In this document: piece by piece, positions 18,828-26,259 of the stretch | How the letters are laid out: each line of letters opens with the position of its first letter | Position numbering within the stretch: position 1 is the first letter of the stretch | From: Robiginitomaculum sp. | GTDB taxonomy: Bacteria > Pseudomonadota > Alphaproteobacteria > Caulobacterales > Maricaulaceae | Direction: 5' to 3' | Assembly: GCA_021776635.1 (NCBI GenBank) | Contig: JAJFFN010000032.1 | Coordinates: 1-64,000, forward strand | DNA: 64,000 nt | Notes under the pieces: generated by a model | Databases searched by the model: none | The model's input: the letters and a program-made list of their open reading frames with translations, nothing else | Told to the model about the DNA's origin: nothing | Made by a program: the position numbers and the translations under genes

Positions 18828-20426
18828 ATGAATGCGTTCAAGGTATTTTTGTCTTTAAATCTGCAAAAGCAGATCGTTGCCGTGCTTGCTGTCATAATAA
18901 CTATTGCTGCATTGACCTTATTAACGCGCCAGACACTAAAACCCAATATGGACTTGTTATACTCAGGCTTAGATAGCCAAATTGCCGGCGAAGTCATTGC
19001 AGAACTCTCCGCAAAGAATATAGCTTACGAAGTCAAAGGCTCTGCTATTTATGCACAAGCGGACAAAAGAGACGCATTGCGATTAGAGTTGGCCAAAGAA
19101 GGTCTGCCACGGCAAAATATGTCAGGCTATGAGCTTTTTGATAATATCAATAGTTTTGCTATGACATCTGATATGTTTGACACGGCTTATTGGCGTGCAA
19201 AGGAAGGGGAGTTGGCGCGCACTATTCTTGCCTTACCTGCTGTTGATCTAGCCCGTGTTCATTTAGGAACAGCCAAGAGCGCTACTTTTTCAAACTCCCC
19301 AACCAGTCAATCTGCTTCTGTAACCTTAAGGGCTTCCGGCGGTATTAACCGTCAGACGGCTAAGGCCGTACAATACCTAACGGCCTTATCAGTCGCTGGA
19401 TTACAGCCGTCTGATGTAGTTGTGATTGATGCCAGGCTTGGTATTGTCGCCGGCCCTGGCAGCGATGGGAATATGTTAGCGGGCCAAAACAATGACGGCC
19501 TTGGCGGCCTAGAGCGCGCTGCGAGGATCAAAAAAGATTTATTGGCTATCATGGAGGCAAGGGTCGGAAGCGGCAATGCCCGTGTCAGTGTTATGTTAGA
19601 TGTAGAGCGCATATCGCAAACAATGAAAGAACATACTTATGACCCAAACACACGCGTTGTTAAGTCGAAATCTACAACAGAAATAACAGATACGAGCACA
19701 GGAAAATCAACAGCTGTAAGCGTAGCAAGTAATTTACCCGAAGGCGCTGCAGGCGGCGGCAGTTCCAATTCAAACAGAGGAGAAATTACCGAAACGGTAC
19801 AATACGAAATCTCGGAACTCGTAAAAAGTTCGACCGTATTACCCGGTGCAATCAAGCACCTTAGCGTCGCTATACTCGTCAATGACATCCAATCCATAGG
19901 AGAAGACGGCAATCCAATTGTAACGCCTCGTTCTGAAACAGAGTTATCGTCGCTTCGCGATCTCGCGCTGGCCTCTGCTGGTATAAATGAGGAACGCGGT
20001 GATGTTTTAACGTTAAAAAGCATTGCCTTTGAAACGCCCGACCTAACAGGCGCCATAGAAAAGCCAAGCATCTTTAGCCAATTTTTAGAGCACTATATGT
20101 GGAGTATGATACAGGCAGGCTTTTTGGGTTTTATTGTTCTAATCTTGGGTATTTTTGTAGTCCGTCCTCTTTTTAGCAGTTCGCAAGTACTGACAGATGA
20201 ACAAGGTATATTGAGCCAAATGGATGTACAGGTTTTGGCGGGAGAGAAGAAAGTTAAAGGCTTGCCAGCACCAGTTAATGACCAAACACAAAACACCCTC
20301 AACCCTACCGAAGATCCAATAGATTTATTAAAATCCATCACCCAAGAGAACCCCGACGATGCCGCGGCATTGTTGTCCTCGTGGTTGGAGATGGAAGCAA
20401 CCACAAATAATGCGATTACATCATGA
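18828..20426 (+). CDS. fliF: Flagellar M-ring protein FliF
   Basis: 532 residues from the ATG at 18828, which has AAGGA seven bases upstream. A first membrane helix (about 17-35) is followed by the YscJ/FliF ring domains (MDLLYSGLDSQIAGEVIAEL, and LARTILALPAVDLARVHL), a Gly/Ser-rich periplasmic loop, a second helix (about 425-448) and a C-terminal tail ending in the FliG-binding stretch ENPDDAAALLSSWLEM. It forms the MS ring on which the export gate and rotor assemble. The stop overlaps the fliH start. Confidence 0.95.
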   Translation: MNAFKVFLSLNLQKQIVAVLAVIITIAALTLLTRQTLKPNMDLLYSGLDSQIAGEVIAELSAKNIAYEVKGSAIYAQADKRDALRLELAKEGLPRQNMSGYELFDNINSFAMTSDMFDTAYWRAKEGELARTILALPAVDLARVHLGTAKSATFSNSPTSQSASVTLRASGGINRQTAKAVQYLTALSVAGLQPSDVVVIDARLGIVAGPGSDGNMLAGQNNDGLGGLERAARIKKDLLAIMEARVGSGNARVSVMLDVERISQTMKEHTYDPNTRVVKSKSTTEITDTSTGKSTAVSVASNLPEGAAGGGSSNSNRGEITETVQYEISELVKSSTVLPGAIKHLSVAILVNDIQSIGEDGNPIVTPRSETELSSLRDLALASAGINEERGDVLTLKSIAFETPDLTGAIEKPSIFSQFLEHYMWSMIQAGFLGFIVLILGIFVVRPLFSSSQVLTDEQGILSQMDVQVLAGEKKVKGLPAPVNDQTQNTLNPTEDPIDLLKSITQENPDDAAALLSSWLEMEATTNNAITS

Positions 20427-21022
20427 GCAAAGTTGTAAATATCTTGGAAAAAATTGCCAGCTTTGACGACACTCAAAATGGCTATATCAAAAATATAGTT
20501 CAATTTCAAGAAAATGAAAATTCGCAATATTCAAGCCAACACTTTAAAAATGACGCAAAAAACAAAACTTATGAACAGGGCTTCAATGAGGGATATGCGC
20601 AAGCAGAAATACAGGCGCAGGAACAAGCTCTTATCACCAATTCTTTAAATCTAAGCTTTTCAAAAATTAGAACCGAGATTGAAACAAGTCACAGAAGGGT
20701 CGTTACCGCATTATTGCAAGCCGCTTTACCTACGCTCATCCAAAACAACAAAAGCCTGGAAATTACCAATTTCATCATGTCCTTGTCTTCTTGCGCCCTC
20801 GAAGGTTCGGTCAAGCTTAAAGTGTCTCATGAATTTGAGCAAACCCTCACTCAAATTGTCAAGAGCTGTAACAAAAATGAGGTAGAACCCACAGTATTCA
20901 CCATCGAAGCCAGCAAAAACATAACGGGTACAATTGTACAAGCATTTTGGGGCGGTGGTTTTGCTGACATAGATATTGAAAACGTTGCGGACGAACTTCT
21001 TGCGCGTATTGAACAAAATTAG
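20423..21022 (+). CDS. fliH: FliH-like flagellar assembly protein
   Basis: 199 residues, weakly conserved as FliH usually is. The N-terminal half has a Glu/Gln-rich helix with the small-residue periodicity of FliH (YEQGFNEGYAQAEIQAQEQ), and the C-terminal part ends with a W-G-G-G turn and a terminal helix (FWGGGFADIDIENVADELLARIEQN). FliH regulates the export ATPase FliI. The assignment rests mainly on position between fliF and fliN with ATGA overlap. Confidence 0.7.
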   Translation: MSKVVNILEKIASFDDTQNGYIKNIVQFQENENSQYSSQHFKNDAKNKTYEQGFNEGYAQAEIQAQEQALITNSLNLSFSKIRTEIETSHRRVVTALLQAALPTLIQNNKSLEITNFIMSLSSCALEGSVKLKVSHEFEQTLTQIVKSCNKNEVEPTVFTIEASKNITGTIVQAFWGGGFADIDIENVADELLARIEQN

Positions 21023-21049
21023 CACAAAAATACCAATCAGGACCCCAAT

Positions 21050-21400
21050 ATGGCCAATGAAATAGAAAAAGAACAACAAGAACGGAATGAGAAAAAAGAA
21101 GTTCCCGTTCATGAACGACGCAATCAAGATGATGGCGCCCAATACCAACGTTCAATTTATGCTTTAGATGTCAATGTGCAGGTTGTGATAGGGACGGCAC
21201 GACCAACAATCGGTGAGTTACTTTTAATGAAGAAGGACACTCTTTTGCCCCTAGATTGTAAAATTGAAGACCCGGTTGATCTCGTCATAGACAGCCGCAT
21301 CATCGCCCGTGGAGAACTGATTGAAACCGATCCTAAAACTGGCGCAATCGGTGTCAAGCTCTCTGAGATTGTCGATATTTCAGGGGATTTACTGCAATGA
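21050..21400 (+). CDS. fliN: Flagellar motor switch protein FliN
   Basis: 116 residues. A charged N-terminal tail (1-38) precedes the SpoA/FliMN_C domain: LDVNVQVVIGTARPTIGELLLMKKDTLLPLD and GVKLSEIVDIS. FliN forms the lower part of the C ring with FliM and FliG. fliM is not in the window. The stop overlaps the fliP start. Confidence 0.93.
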   Translation: MANEIEKEQQERNEKKEVPVHERRNQDDGAQYQRSIYALDVNVQVVIGTARPTIGELLLMKKDTLLPLDCKIEDPVDLVIDSRIIARGELIETDPKTGAIGVKLSEIVDISGDLLQ

Positions 21401-22164
21401 TCCTAAAGAGGCGATATTTGCTCTTATTTTTCCTAGCCTGGATAGCTTCGGTCACATTCCTAGGCTTCACTGCCTTTGGGCAAGTGCCTGATACTGATTT
21501 AGGTGGGTTACTAGAGCAATCAACCATTGAAGGTGGCAGTTTGGATGGGCGTATTATTCAACTGTTCCTCATTGTCACGGTTCTAAGTTTGGCTCCAGGC
21601 ATTGCAATGATGATTACATGCTTGCCTTTTATCGTAATAGTTTTTTCCTTTTTGCGCCAAGCCATAGGCCTGCAACAATCCCCACCAAATATGATGATCA
21701 TGGGTTTGGCTATGTTCTTGACCTTTTTTATCATGGAACCTGTGTTTTCCAAATCATGGGAAAACGGGTTATCACCCTATATGGACGGCGAAATCACTGA
21801 ACAACAAGCAACCGAACGAACCTTGGCTCCGTTTCGAACATTTATGACAAATCGGGTTGAAAGCGGTGCCGTCAAACGGTTAGCAGACACAATGCCAGAC
21901 CGGAATTATAATTTAGAGGAGCCGCCTTTCAATTTGTTAGTAACCGCCTTCATGCTTTCTGAAATAAAACGAGGGTTTCAAATCGGCTTTGTAATATTCC
22001 TACCATTTCTCATTATTGATTTAATAGTAGCATCAATTTTAATGGCCATGGGTATGATGATGGTACCGCCTTCGGTCGTCTCCTTGCCGTTCAAGCTTGC
22101 CTTTTTCGTTGTTGCTGACGGGTGGTTAAAAATCACCGAAGCTTTGATCATGGGATACGGATAA
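21397..22164 (+). CDS. fliP: Flagellar export gate protein FliP
   Basis: 255 residues with an N-terminal signal sequence, then TVLSLAPGIAMMITCLPFIVIVFSFLRQAIG, PPNMMIMGLAMFLTFFIMEP, FNLLVTAFMLSEIKRGFQIGF, and MGMMMVPPSVVSLPFKLAFFV, all diagnostic of FliP. It forms the core of the FliPQR export gate. Its stop shares bases with the fliG start (TAATG). fliQ and fliR are not adjacent. Confidence 0.96.
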   Translation: MILKRRYLLLFFLAWIASVTFLGFTAFGQVPDTDLGGLLEQSTIEGGSLDGRIIQLFLIVTVLSLAPGIAMMITCLPFIVIVFSFLRQAIGLQQSPPNMMIMGLAMFLTFFIMEPVFSKSWENGLSPYMDGEITEQQATERTLAPFRTFMTNRVESGAVKRLADTMPDRNYNLEEPPFNLLVTAFMLSEIKRGFQIGFVIFLPFLIIDLIVASILMAMGMMMVPPSVVSLPFKLAFFVVADGWLKITEALIMGYG

Positions 22165-23225
22165 TGCGGGCAAATAATAATTCTGTGTTGGAACATGAAA
22201 CAATCAGCTCAGCAAATACATATAATAAAGCCCAAAAGGGCGCAATTATAGTAACCCTCTTGGGTGCAGATACGGCAAGACCTATTGTTGAAGCTATTGA
22301 GGATAAACATTTACGCAATTTTGTTGATGCTATGGGCTCTATTGACCTTGTTCCGCGCGAAATTTTATTGTCGACCATTGCAGATTTTGTGACGGAAATG
22401 AAAAAAAAATCTGGGGCCCTGCGCGGTGGCGAAAAGCATGCCAGGGAGCTTGTTACCGATTTATTATCTTCCGAACGTGCACAACGATTACTAGGAAATG
22501 CCCTTAACAACGCAGAAACAAATGACGAGTTTGATGTTTGGGGAAGCGTGCAAGCCTTACCTACAATTCGCATCGTCAATTTTTTGAACACGCAACGTGC
22601 TGAGTTGGTGGCTATCGTACTTTCCAAATTAAGCCCGATAAAAGCTGGAGAAATCTTCGCAGAATTACCGGACGCATTGGCCGGTACTGTAGCACAGCAA
22701 ATGTCGTCAGGCATGAATACAGACCCTGACATTGTAATGGCGGCTGGCGAATTGATACGGATTGAGCTTGTGGATAAACCAAGAGAGGATACACAAGAGC
22801 AATCAGCAAGCTTCATGACTGAGGTTATGGGCGTCTTACCCAAAAAACGCCGCGAAAGCTTGATGGATATCATCAAGAAAAAAGACCCGAAAACGGCTGA
22901 TATAATCCGCCGAGGATTGCTGACATTCGAAGATTTACCCAAACGTCTTCCCAAGACGGCAATCCCGATAATTTTTAGGGACATGGATGCGGATGAACTG
23001 CTCGCTGCCTTAAAGGCAGGTGTTGAAGACGCACCGACAACAACGGATTTTCTTTACGCCAATATATCCCAACGCATGGCTGAGCAATATAAAGAACAAG
23101 TAGACGACCTTCCCACCTTGAATGAAAAAGAGGCCGACAGCGCCATAATCACTCTTATGGGTTTCATTTCAAAAAAAGAGAAGTCTGGTGCAATCGCCTA
23201 TATTGATATCGGTGATGAAACCTAA
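22164..23225 (+). CDS. fliG: Flagellar motor switch protein FliG, divergent C-terminal part
   Basis: 353 residues from the ATG at 22164. FliG-N, middle and C-terminal domains are all recognisable (KGAIIVTLLGADTARPIVEAI; FLNTQRAELVAIVLSKLSPIKAGEIFAEL; LLTFEDLPKRLPKTAIPIIFRDMDADELLAALKAG). In the torque region, the conserved N-x-S-x-R block is present as NISQRMAE, but the usual R-D-D acidic pair reads K-E-Q and the GPVR segment reads LPTL. It is the last gene of the fliF operon, whereas fliG usually follows fliF directly. Confidence 0.85.
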   Translation: MRANNNSVLEHETISSANTYNKAQKGAIIVTLLGADTARPIVEAIEDKHLRNFVDAMGSIDLVPREILLSTIADFVTEMKKKSGALRGGEKHARELVTDLLSSERAQRLLGNALNNAETNDEFDVWGSVQALPTIRIVNFLNTQRAELVAIVLSKLSPIKAGEIFAELPDALAGTVAQQMSSGMNTDPDIVMAAGELIRIELVDKPREDTQEQSASFMTEVMGVLPKKRRESLMDIIKKKDPKTADIIRRGLLTFEDLPKRLPKTAIPIIFRDMDADELLAALKAGVEDAPTTTDFLYANISQRMAEQYKEQVDDLPTLNEKEADSAIITLMGFISKKEKSGAIAYIDIGDET

Positions 23226-23249
23226 AGGCCAGCTAGAATAAATGCTTCA

Positions 23250-23266
23250 AATTACAATCTGTAATT
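23250..23266. promoter_or_regulatory. Perfect palindrome AATTACA-N3-TGTAATT upstream of the Crp/Fnr gene
   Basis: AATTACA (23250-23256) and TGTAATT (23260-23266) are exact inverted repeats with spacer ATC. The site lies 66 bp before the crp-like start, in operator position. The core TTACA-N3-TGTAA is shared with 47401-47419. It differs from standard Crp (TGTGA-N6-TCACA) and Fnr (TTGAT-N4-ATCAA) sites, so the binding protein is unknown. Confidence 0.5.
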
Positions 23267-23332
23267 CCCGTGGCATATACTTTATTGTTGACGTTATGTT
23301 CAATCTAAGAGACAAAGTTTTAATAGAAACGT

Positions 23333-23992
23333 TTGGGGTATATTTTGAACAACCAACAAGGCCAAGTTAATTGGGTAGATGTGTTGCGGCCCTATGGCGT
23401 GGTAAAAGATATCTTGCTTGGGGAACCCATTCATTACCAAGGTGAAAAATCAAGTGTCATAGGCCTCGTCATCACTGGAACTGCCAAGGCTTCGGTATAC
23501 TCTAAGCACGGACAAGAAACATGGGTCGGTACATTTGCGAAAGGCGATTTCTTTGGTTATGCAGAATTACTAACGGACACACCCATTGATTTTGAAATCA
23601 TCGCCGACACAAATTTACAAGTCCTTATGGTTCCAGCCGAAAACTTCATAAACCTTTTATCCGCGAACCGTGAATTGGCCAGTTACGTTAACAATGGCAT
23701 GGCTGTCCGGTTAAAACGACTGACAACTCACCTTGTAGAAGCTGTGACTTTGTCATCTCCAGGCCGTATTTGTGCTGAAATTCTTCGCTTGTCAAAACCA
23801 GTTGGTGTTGACCCGGCAAAGTTAATCGTTAGACCCAACCCAGTTTTTATCGACTTGGCTTTGCGGTTAAACACGACGCGAGAAACCGTTTCCAGAACGG
23901 TGAATGCGTTACAAAAAAAAGGAGTGTTGACGCGTAAATCTGGTGCCTTGTTAATAGAAAAGCCGGATACACTTAGAGCCAAAATCAAATAG
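23333..23992 (+). CDS. Crp/Fnr family transcriptional regulator
   Basis: 219 residues from a TTG at 23333; a second TTG at 23345 is equally possible. An N-terminal cyclic-nucleotide-binding-type beta barrel (about 20-125; VIGLVITGTAKASVY, FAKGDFFGYAELL) leads into a long helix and a C-terminal winged HTH with DLALRLNTTRETVSRTVNALQKKGVL. No cysteine cluster of an oxygen-sensing Fnr is seen. Its 3' end overlaps that of the convergent gene at 23985 by eight bases. It may regulate the adjacent flagellar or TIR genes; that is not shown. Confidence 0.88.
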   Translation: MGYILNNQQGQVNWVDVLRPYGVVKDILLGEPIHYQGEKSSVIGLVITGTAKASVYSKHGQETWVGTFAKGDFFGYAELLTDTPIDFEIIADTNLQVLMVPAENFINLLSANRELASYVNNGMAVRLKRLTTHLVEAVTLSSPGRICAEILRLSKPVGVDPAKLIVRPNPVFIDLALRLNTTRETVSRTVNALQKKGVLTRKSGALLIEKPDTLRAKIK

Positions 23993-25553
23993 AGGGTAAG
24001 TATGTACCTTTGGTTTTCAAAGCAAATGCGCGAATACTATCTCCTAACCCCTCTACTTTCCCGATATAATCAGTAGCAAATATATCCTGGCAGTGAAAAG
24101 CAAGATAACTTGCAACTTCACCCGAAACCAAAATAGAATTTGGCACGGCATGTCCAGAAAGTATGCAGGCAATATCAGCTACATCATTGTTATTTTGCGA
24201 TATCCCCATATGAATACCTATGCGCGTTTGCATCTCACTTGATTGTTGCAAGTCGAGTGCACTTAAAACTGCCTCATTGATATTTTCAAAAACTTTTGGG
24301 TCGCTGCACTCGGTACTACTTAGCACAACGCGTATTTGGCCAATTTTTTTACGGCGTTCTTTTTGGTGTTGTGTTTTACGCATCTCTGTATAAGGAATAA
24401 TATATTGTGGGCGTTTATGCACTGCCCATTCAGCCGCGGTTTTTGCCGTCCAACTTGTATCTTGCATACCGTCCCATAGCAATAACTGCACCGCATCAAC
24501 AGATAGAATATCCGCCTGCATAATCGCCGTACCCATTGCTATTGTACGAGAAAACTTATCTATATCCGGTGCAGGCCAAGATGCATCAGAAGTGATCACA
24601 TTGAACGAGCTTGCCTTCTCTACACAAAATTGAAAACGTTTTATCCAGGAATAGCCAAATGGTGCAACTGAATGCTTTACAAACAATTCCTTATGCACAG
24701 GTAAAACCACATGAAGCTCGCACCCTTCTGCTAGCAATGTTTCTGCTATGAGAATATCAGCGCCCGCCGCAAGAGCCCCAAATCCAAAGCCAATATCTTT
24801 GCGCTGTACCATGTCGGAGATGTTAACACGAAGCTTGTTCTCTGTAGCCGCACTGATTGTACCGTCTGGTTCAGACGCTCCTGTAGTTGAGAATATGTGG
24901 CCAGAATAGTGTGCGGATTTAGGCGGCGAAAATTGCGTTAGCCAATCGCAAGGCGCGGCGCGGTGGTTACATATTATATGAAATTGTTTGCGCGTACTTG
25001 CATGGGCCGTGTAATTTAATGGATCGTGCTCGACGGCATGTCGTAAACATACTGTCGCTTCTACTTCATTTTCTAACAAAAGGTAGGCTTCTGCACGGGT
25101 TGCCTCTATGTAGTATACTGTCTCTTTGGATAAATTATCAATGTCGGGTAATTCTCTTAAAATTGTCTTCGCACGCGCCATTACAATCTCTATGGGCATT
25201 CCGCCCACAAGTGCCATAGTCGCCGCATTGATACCTGAATAGTAACCGCCAGTATCCTTATAGGCCGCCTCGTATTTTTCAGACGATTTAAGCGCATAGT
25301 CTTGAGCAGCATCACCTGAATTTGATAGATACAAATCTTTAAACAAACGCCCAAAAAGCGCCATGATATCTTCATGGTGGCGAATTTTATCAAGGCCATA
25401 ACGTTTATACTCAGACAACGCAAAATCAAGCGACCCCGCCCGCGCCAAAGCCAACACGGCTTGGTGTTGTAGCTCTGGGTTGTGTGGTGCACTTTCTAAT
25501 CGTAAAATAACCGTATCGTATGTAACAAATTCATCATTGTTATATTCAGCCAT
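23985..25553 (-). CDS. TPR-like, SLOG/Rossmann-like protein with degenerate cyclase domain
   Basis: 522 residues in three parts. Residues 10-200 are helical with TPR-like character (the TRAFs-binding type). Residues 210-390 form a Rossmann-like domain with GFGFGALAAGADILIAETLL and ELHVVLPV, a pattern typical of TPR-cyclase fusion proteins and resembling nucleotide-binding SLOG folds. Residues 405-515 match only the second half of a class III nucleotide cyclase (RIGIHMG and SILVSGEVASYLA). The first half, with its metal-binding aspartates and the W-G-D block, is missing or unrecognisable, so cyclase activity is unlikely. Last gene of the TIR cluster. SLOG assignment is inference. Confidence 0.6.
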   Translation of the reverse strand: MAEYNNDEFVTYDTVILRLESAPHNPELQHQAVLALARAGSLDFALSEYKRYGLDKIRHHEDIMALFGRLFKDLYLSNSGDAAQDYALKSSEKYEAAYKDTGGYYSGINAATMALVGGMPIEIVMARAKTILRELPDIDNLSKETVYYIEATRAEAYLLLENEVEATVCLRHAVEHDPLNYTAHASTRKQFHIICNHRAAPCDWLTQFSPPKSAHYSGHIFSTTGASEPDGTISAATENKLRVNISDMVQRKDIGFGFGALAAGADILIAETLLAEGCELHVVLPVHKELFVKHSVAPFGYSWIKRFQFCVEKASSFNVITSDASWPAPDIDKFSRTIAMGTAIMQADILSVDAVQLLLWDGMQDTSWTAKTAAEWAVHKRPQYIIPYTEMRKTQHQKERRKKIGQIRVVLSSTECSDPKVFENINEAVLSALDLQQSSEMQTRIGIHMGISQNNNDVADIACILSGHAVPNSILVSGEVASYLAFHCQDIFATDYIGKVEGLGDSIRAFALKTKGTYLPSI

Positions 25554-25616
25554 TTATCAATCTTCCGTTCAATTGCTTTTTATCGCTTTTGTATCAAACA
25601 TTTTCTTTTCTAACAC

Positions 25617-26258
25617 CTAAGGTGGTGGTGGGGGGGGAGGAGGGGGAGGGGGCCCCTCCCCATCGTTTCTAATGATAGGATCAATCATTACCGTATCTCC
25701 CATGCTCATTTTGTCCCATAATCCTCTTTTATTGGTCGCTTTTGATATCAAGAACAAATCAAATAAAAATACTGTGTCATGAGCATGGTTTAGTGCCGGC
25801 GGTCGAGGTTTTTGGTATTTAAAAGAAATTTTGTCACTGTTCTTCGATACTTTAAAGCTCCTAAACTCACTCAAATTCGGAGTTATTCCGTTCGGATTTT
25901 CCCTTCGCCTACCTTTGTGAATTCGAATACCCCGTTCTTCCCGACCTCCTCGACTGTTCGCGCCTGAAGGATCGTCAAATATCCAATTCTTTAAGGTAGT
26001 ATCTAAAACAATACTGGTTTTTCTTTGCCTCGGCGCGACCCAGATATCCACATAGGTTTTACAACCAGCTAACGCTTCTTCCAAAGTGGGTTTTTCGCAA
26101 AACTCACTTCTAAATTGTGGGTTTCGCACGTCATTTACCCAATCTTCATATTTAACGAGATGCGTAAAAAACTTACCCTTATTGATTATTACATCTTTAT
26201 AAATGGGATGTTCTAAGTCACGATCCGCTATATTTAAGTACCATGTTATATCAGGCAT
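25617..26258 (-). CDS. Orphan protein with C-terminal polyproline, coupled to the TIR gene
   Basis: 213 residues, no family recognised. The central region is basic and Arg/Gly-rich (about residues 100-120), flanked by beta-like segments (TYVDIWVAP, TVFLFDLFLIS). The protein ends in eleven consecutive prolines directly before the stop. No signal peptide or membrane helix is seen, so it is probably cytoplasmic. Its ATG lies one base past the TIR stop, and its ribosome-binding site (AAAGGAG) is within the last TIR codons, so translation is coupled. A terminal proline run usually needs EF-P to be translated and could bind SH3/EVH1-like partners. Confidence 0.6.
   Translation of the reverse strand: MPDITWYLNIADRDLEHPIYKDVIINKGKFFTHLVKYEDWVNDVRNPQFRSEFCEKPTLEEALAGCKTYVDIWVAPRQRKTSIVLDTTLKNWIFDDPSGANSRGGREERGIRIHKGRRRENPNGITPNLSEFRSFKVSKNSDKISFKYQKPRPPALNHAHDTVFLFDLFLISKATNKRGLWDKMSMGDTVMIDPIIRNDGEGPPPPPPPPPPP
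25620..25661 (-). repeat. G/C-rich polyproline tract and hairpin at gene end
   Basis: Proline codons at 25620-25652 give a plus-strand run of almost pure G. It abuts an inverted repeat GGGGAGGGG (25643-25651) / CCCCTCCCC (25653-25661). The G runs could form a quadruplex on the plus strand, and the inverted repeat a very stable hairpin in either strand. It is a sharp composition break in AT-rich surroundings and is prone to length change. Confidence 0.7.
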
Positions 26259-26259
26259 A

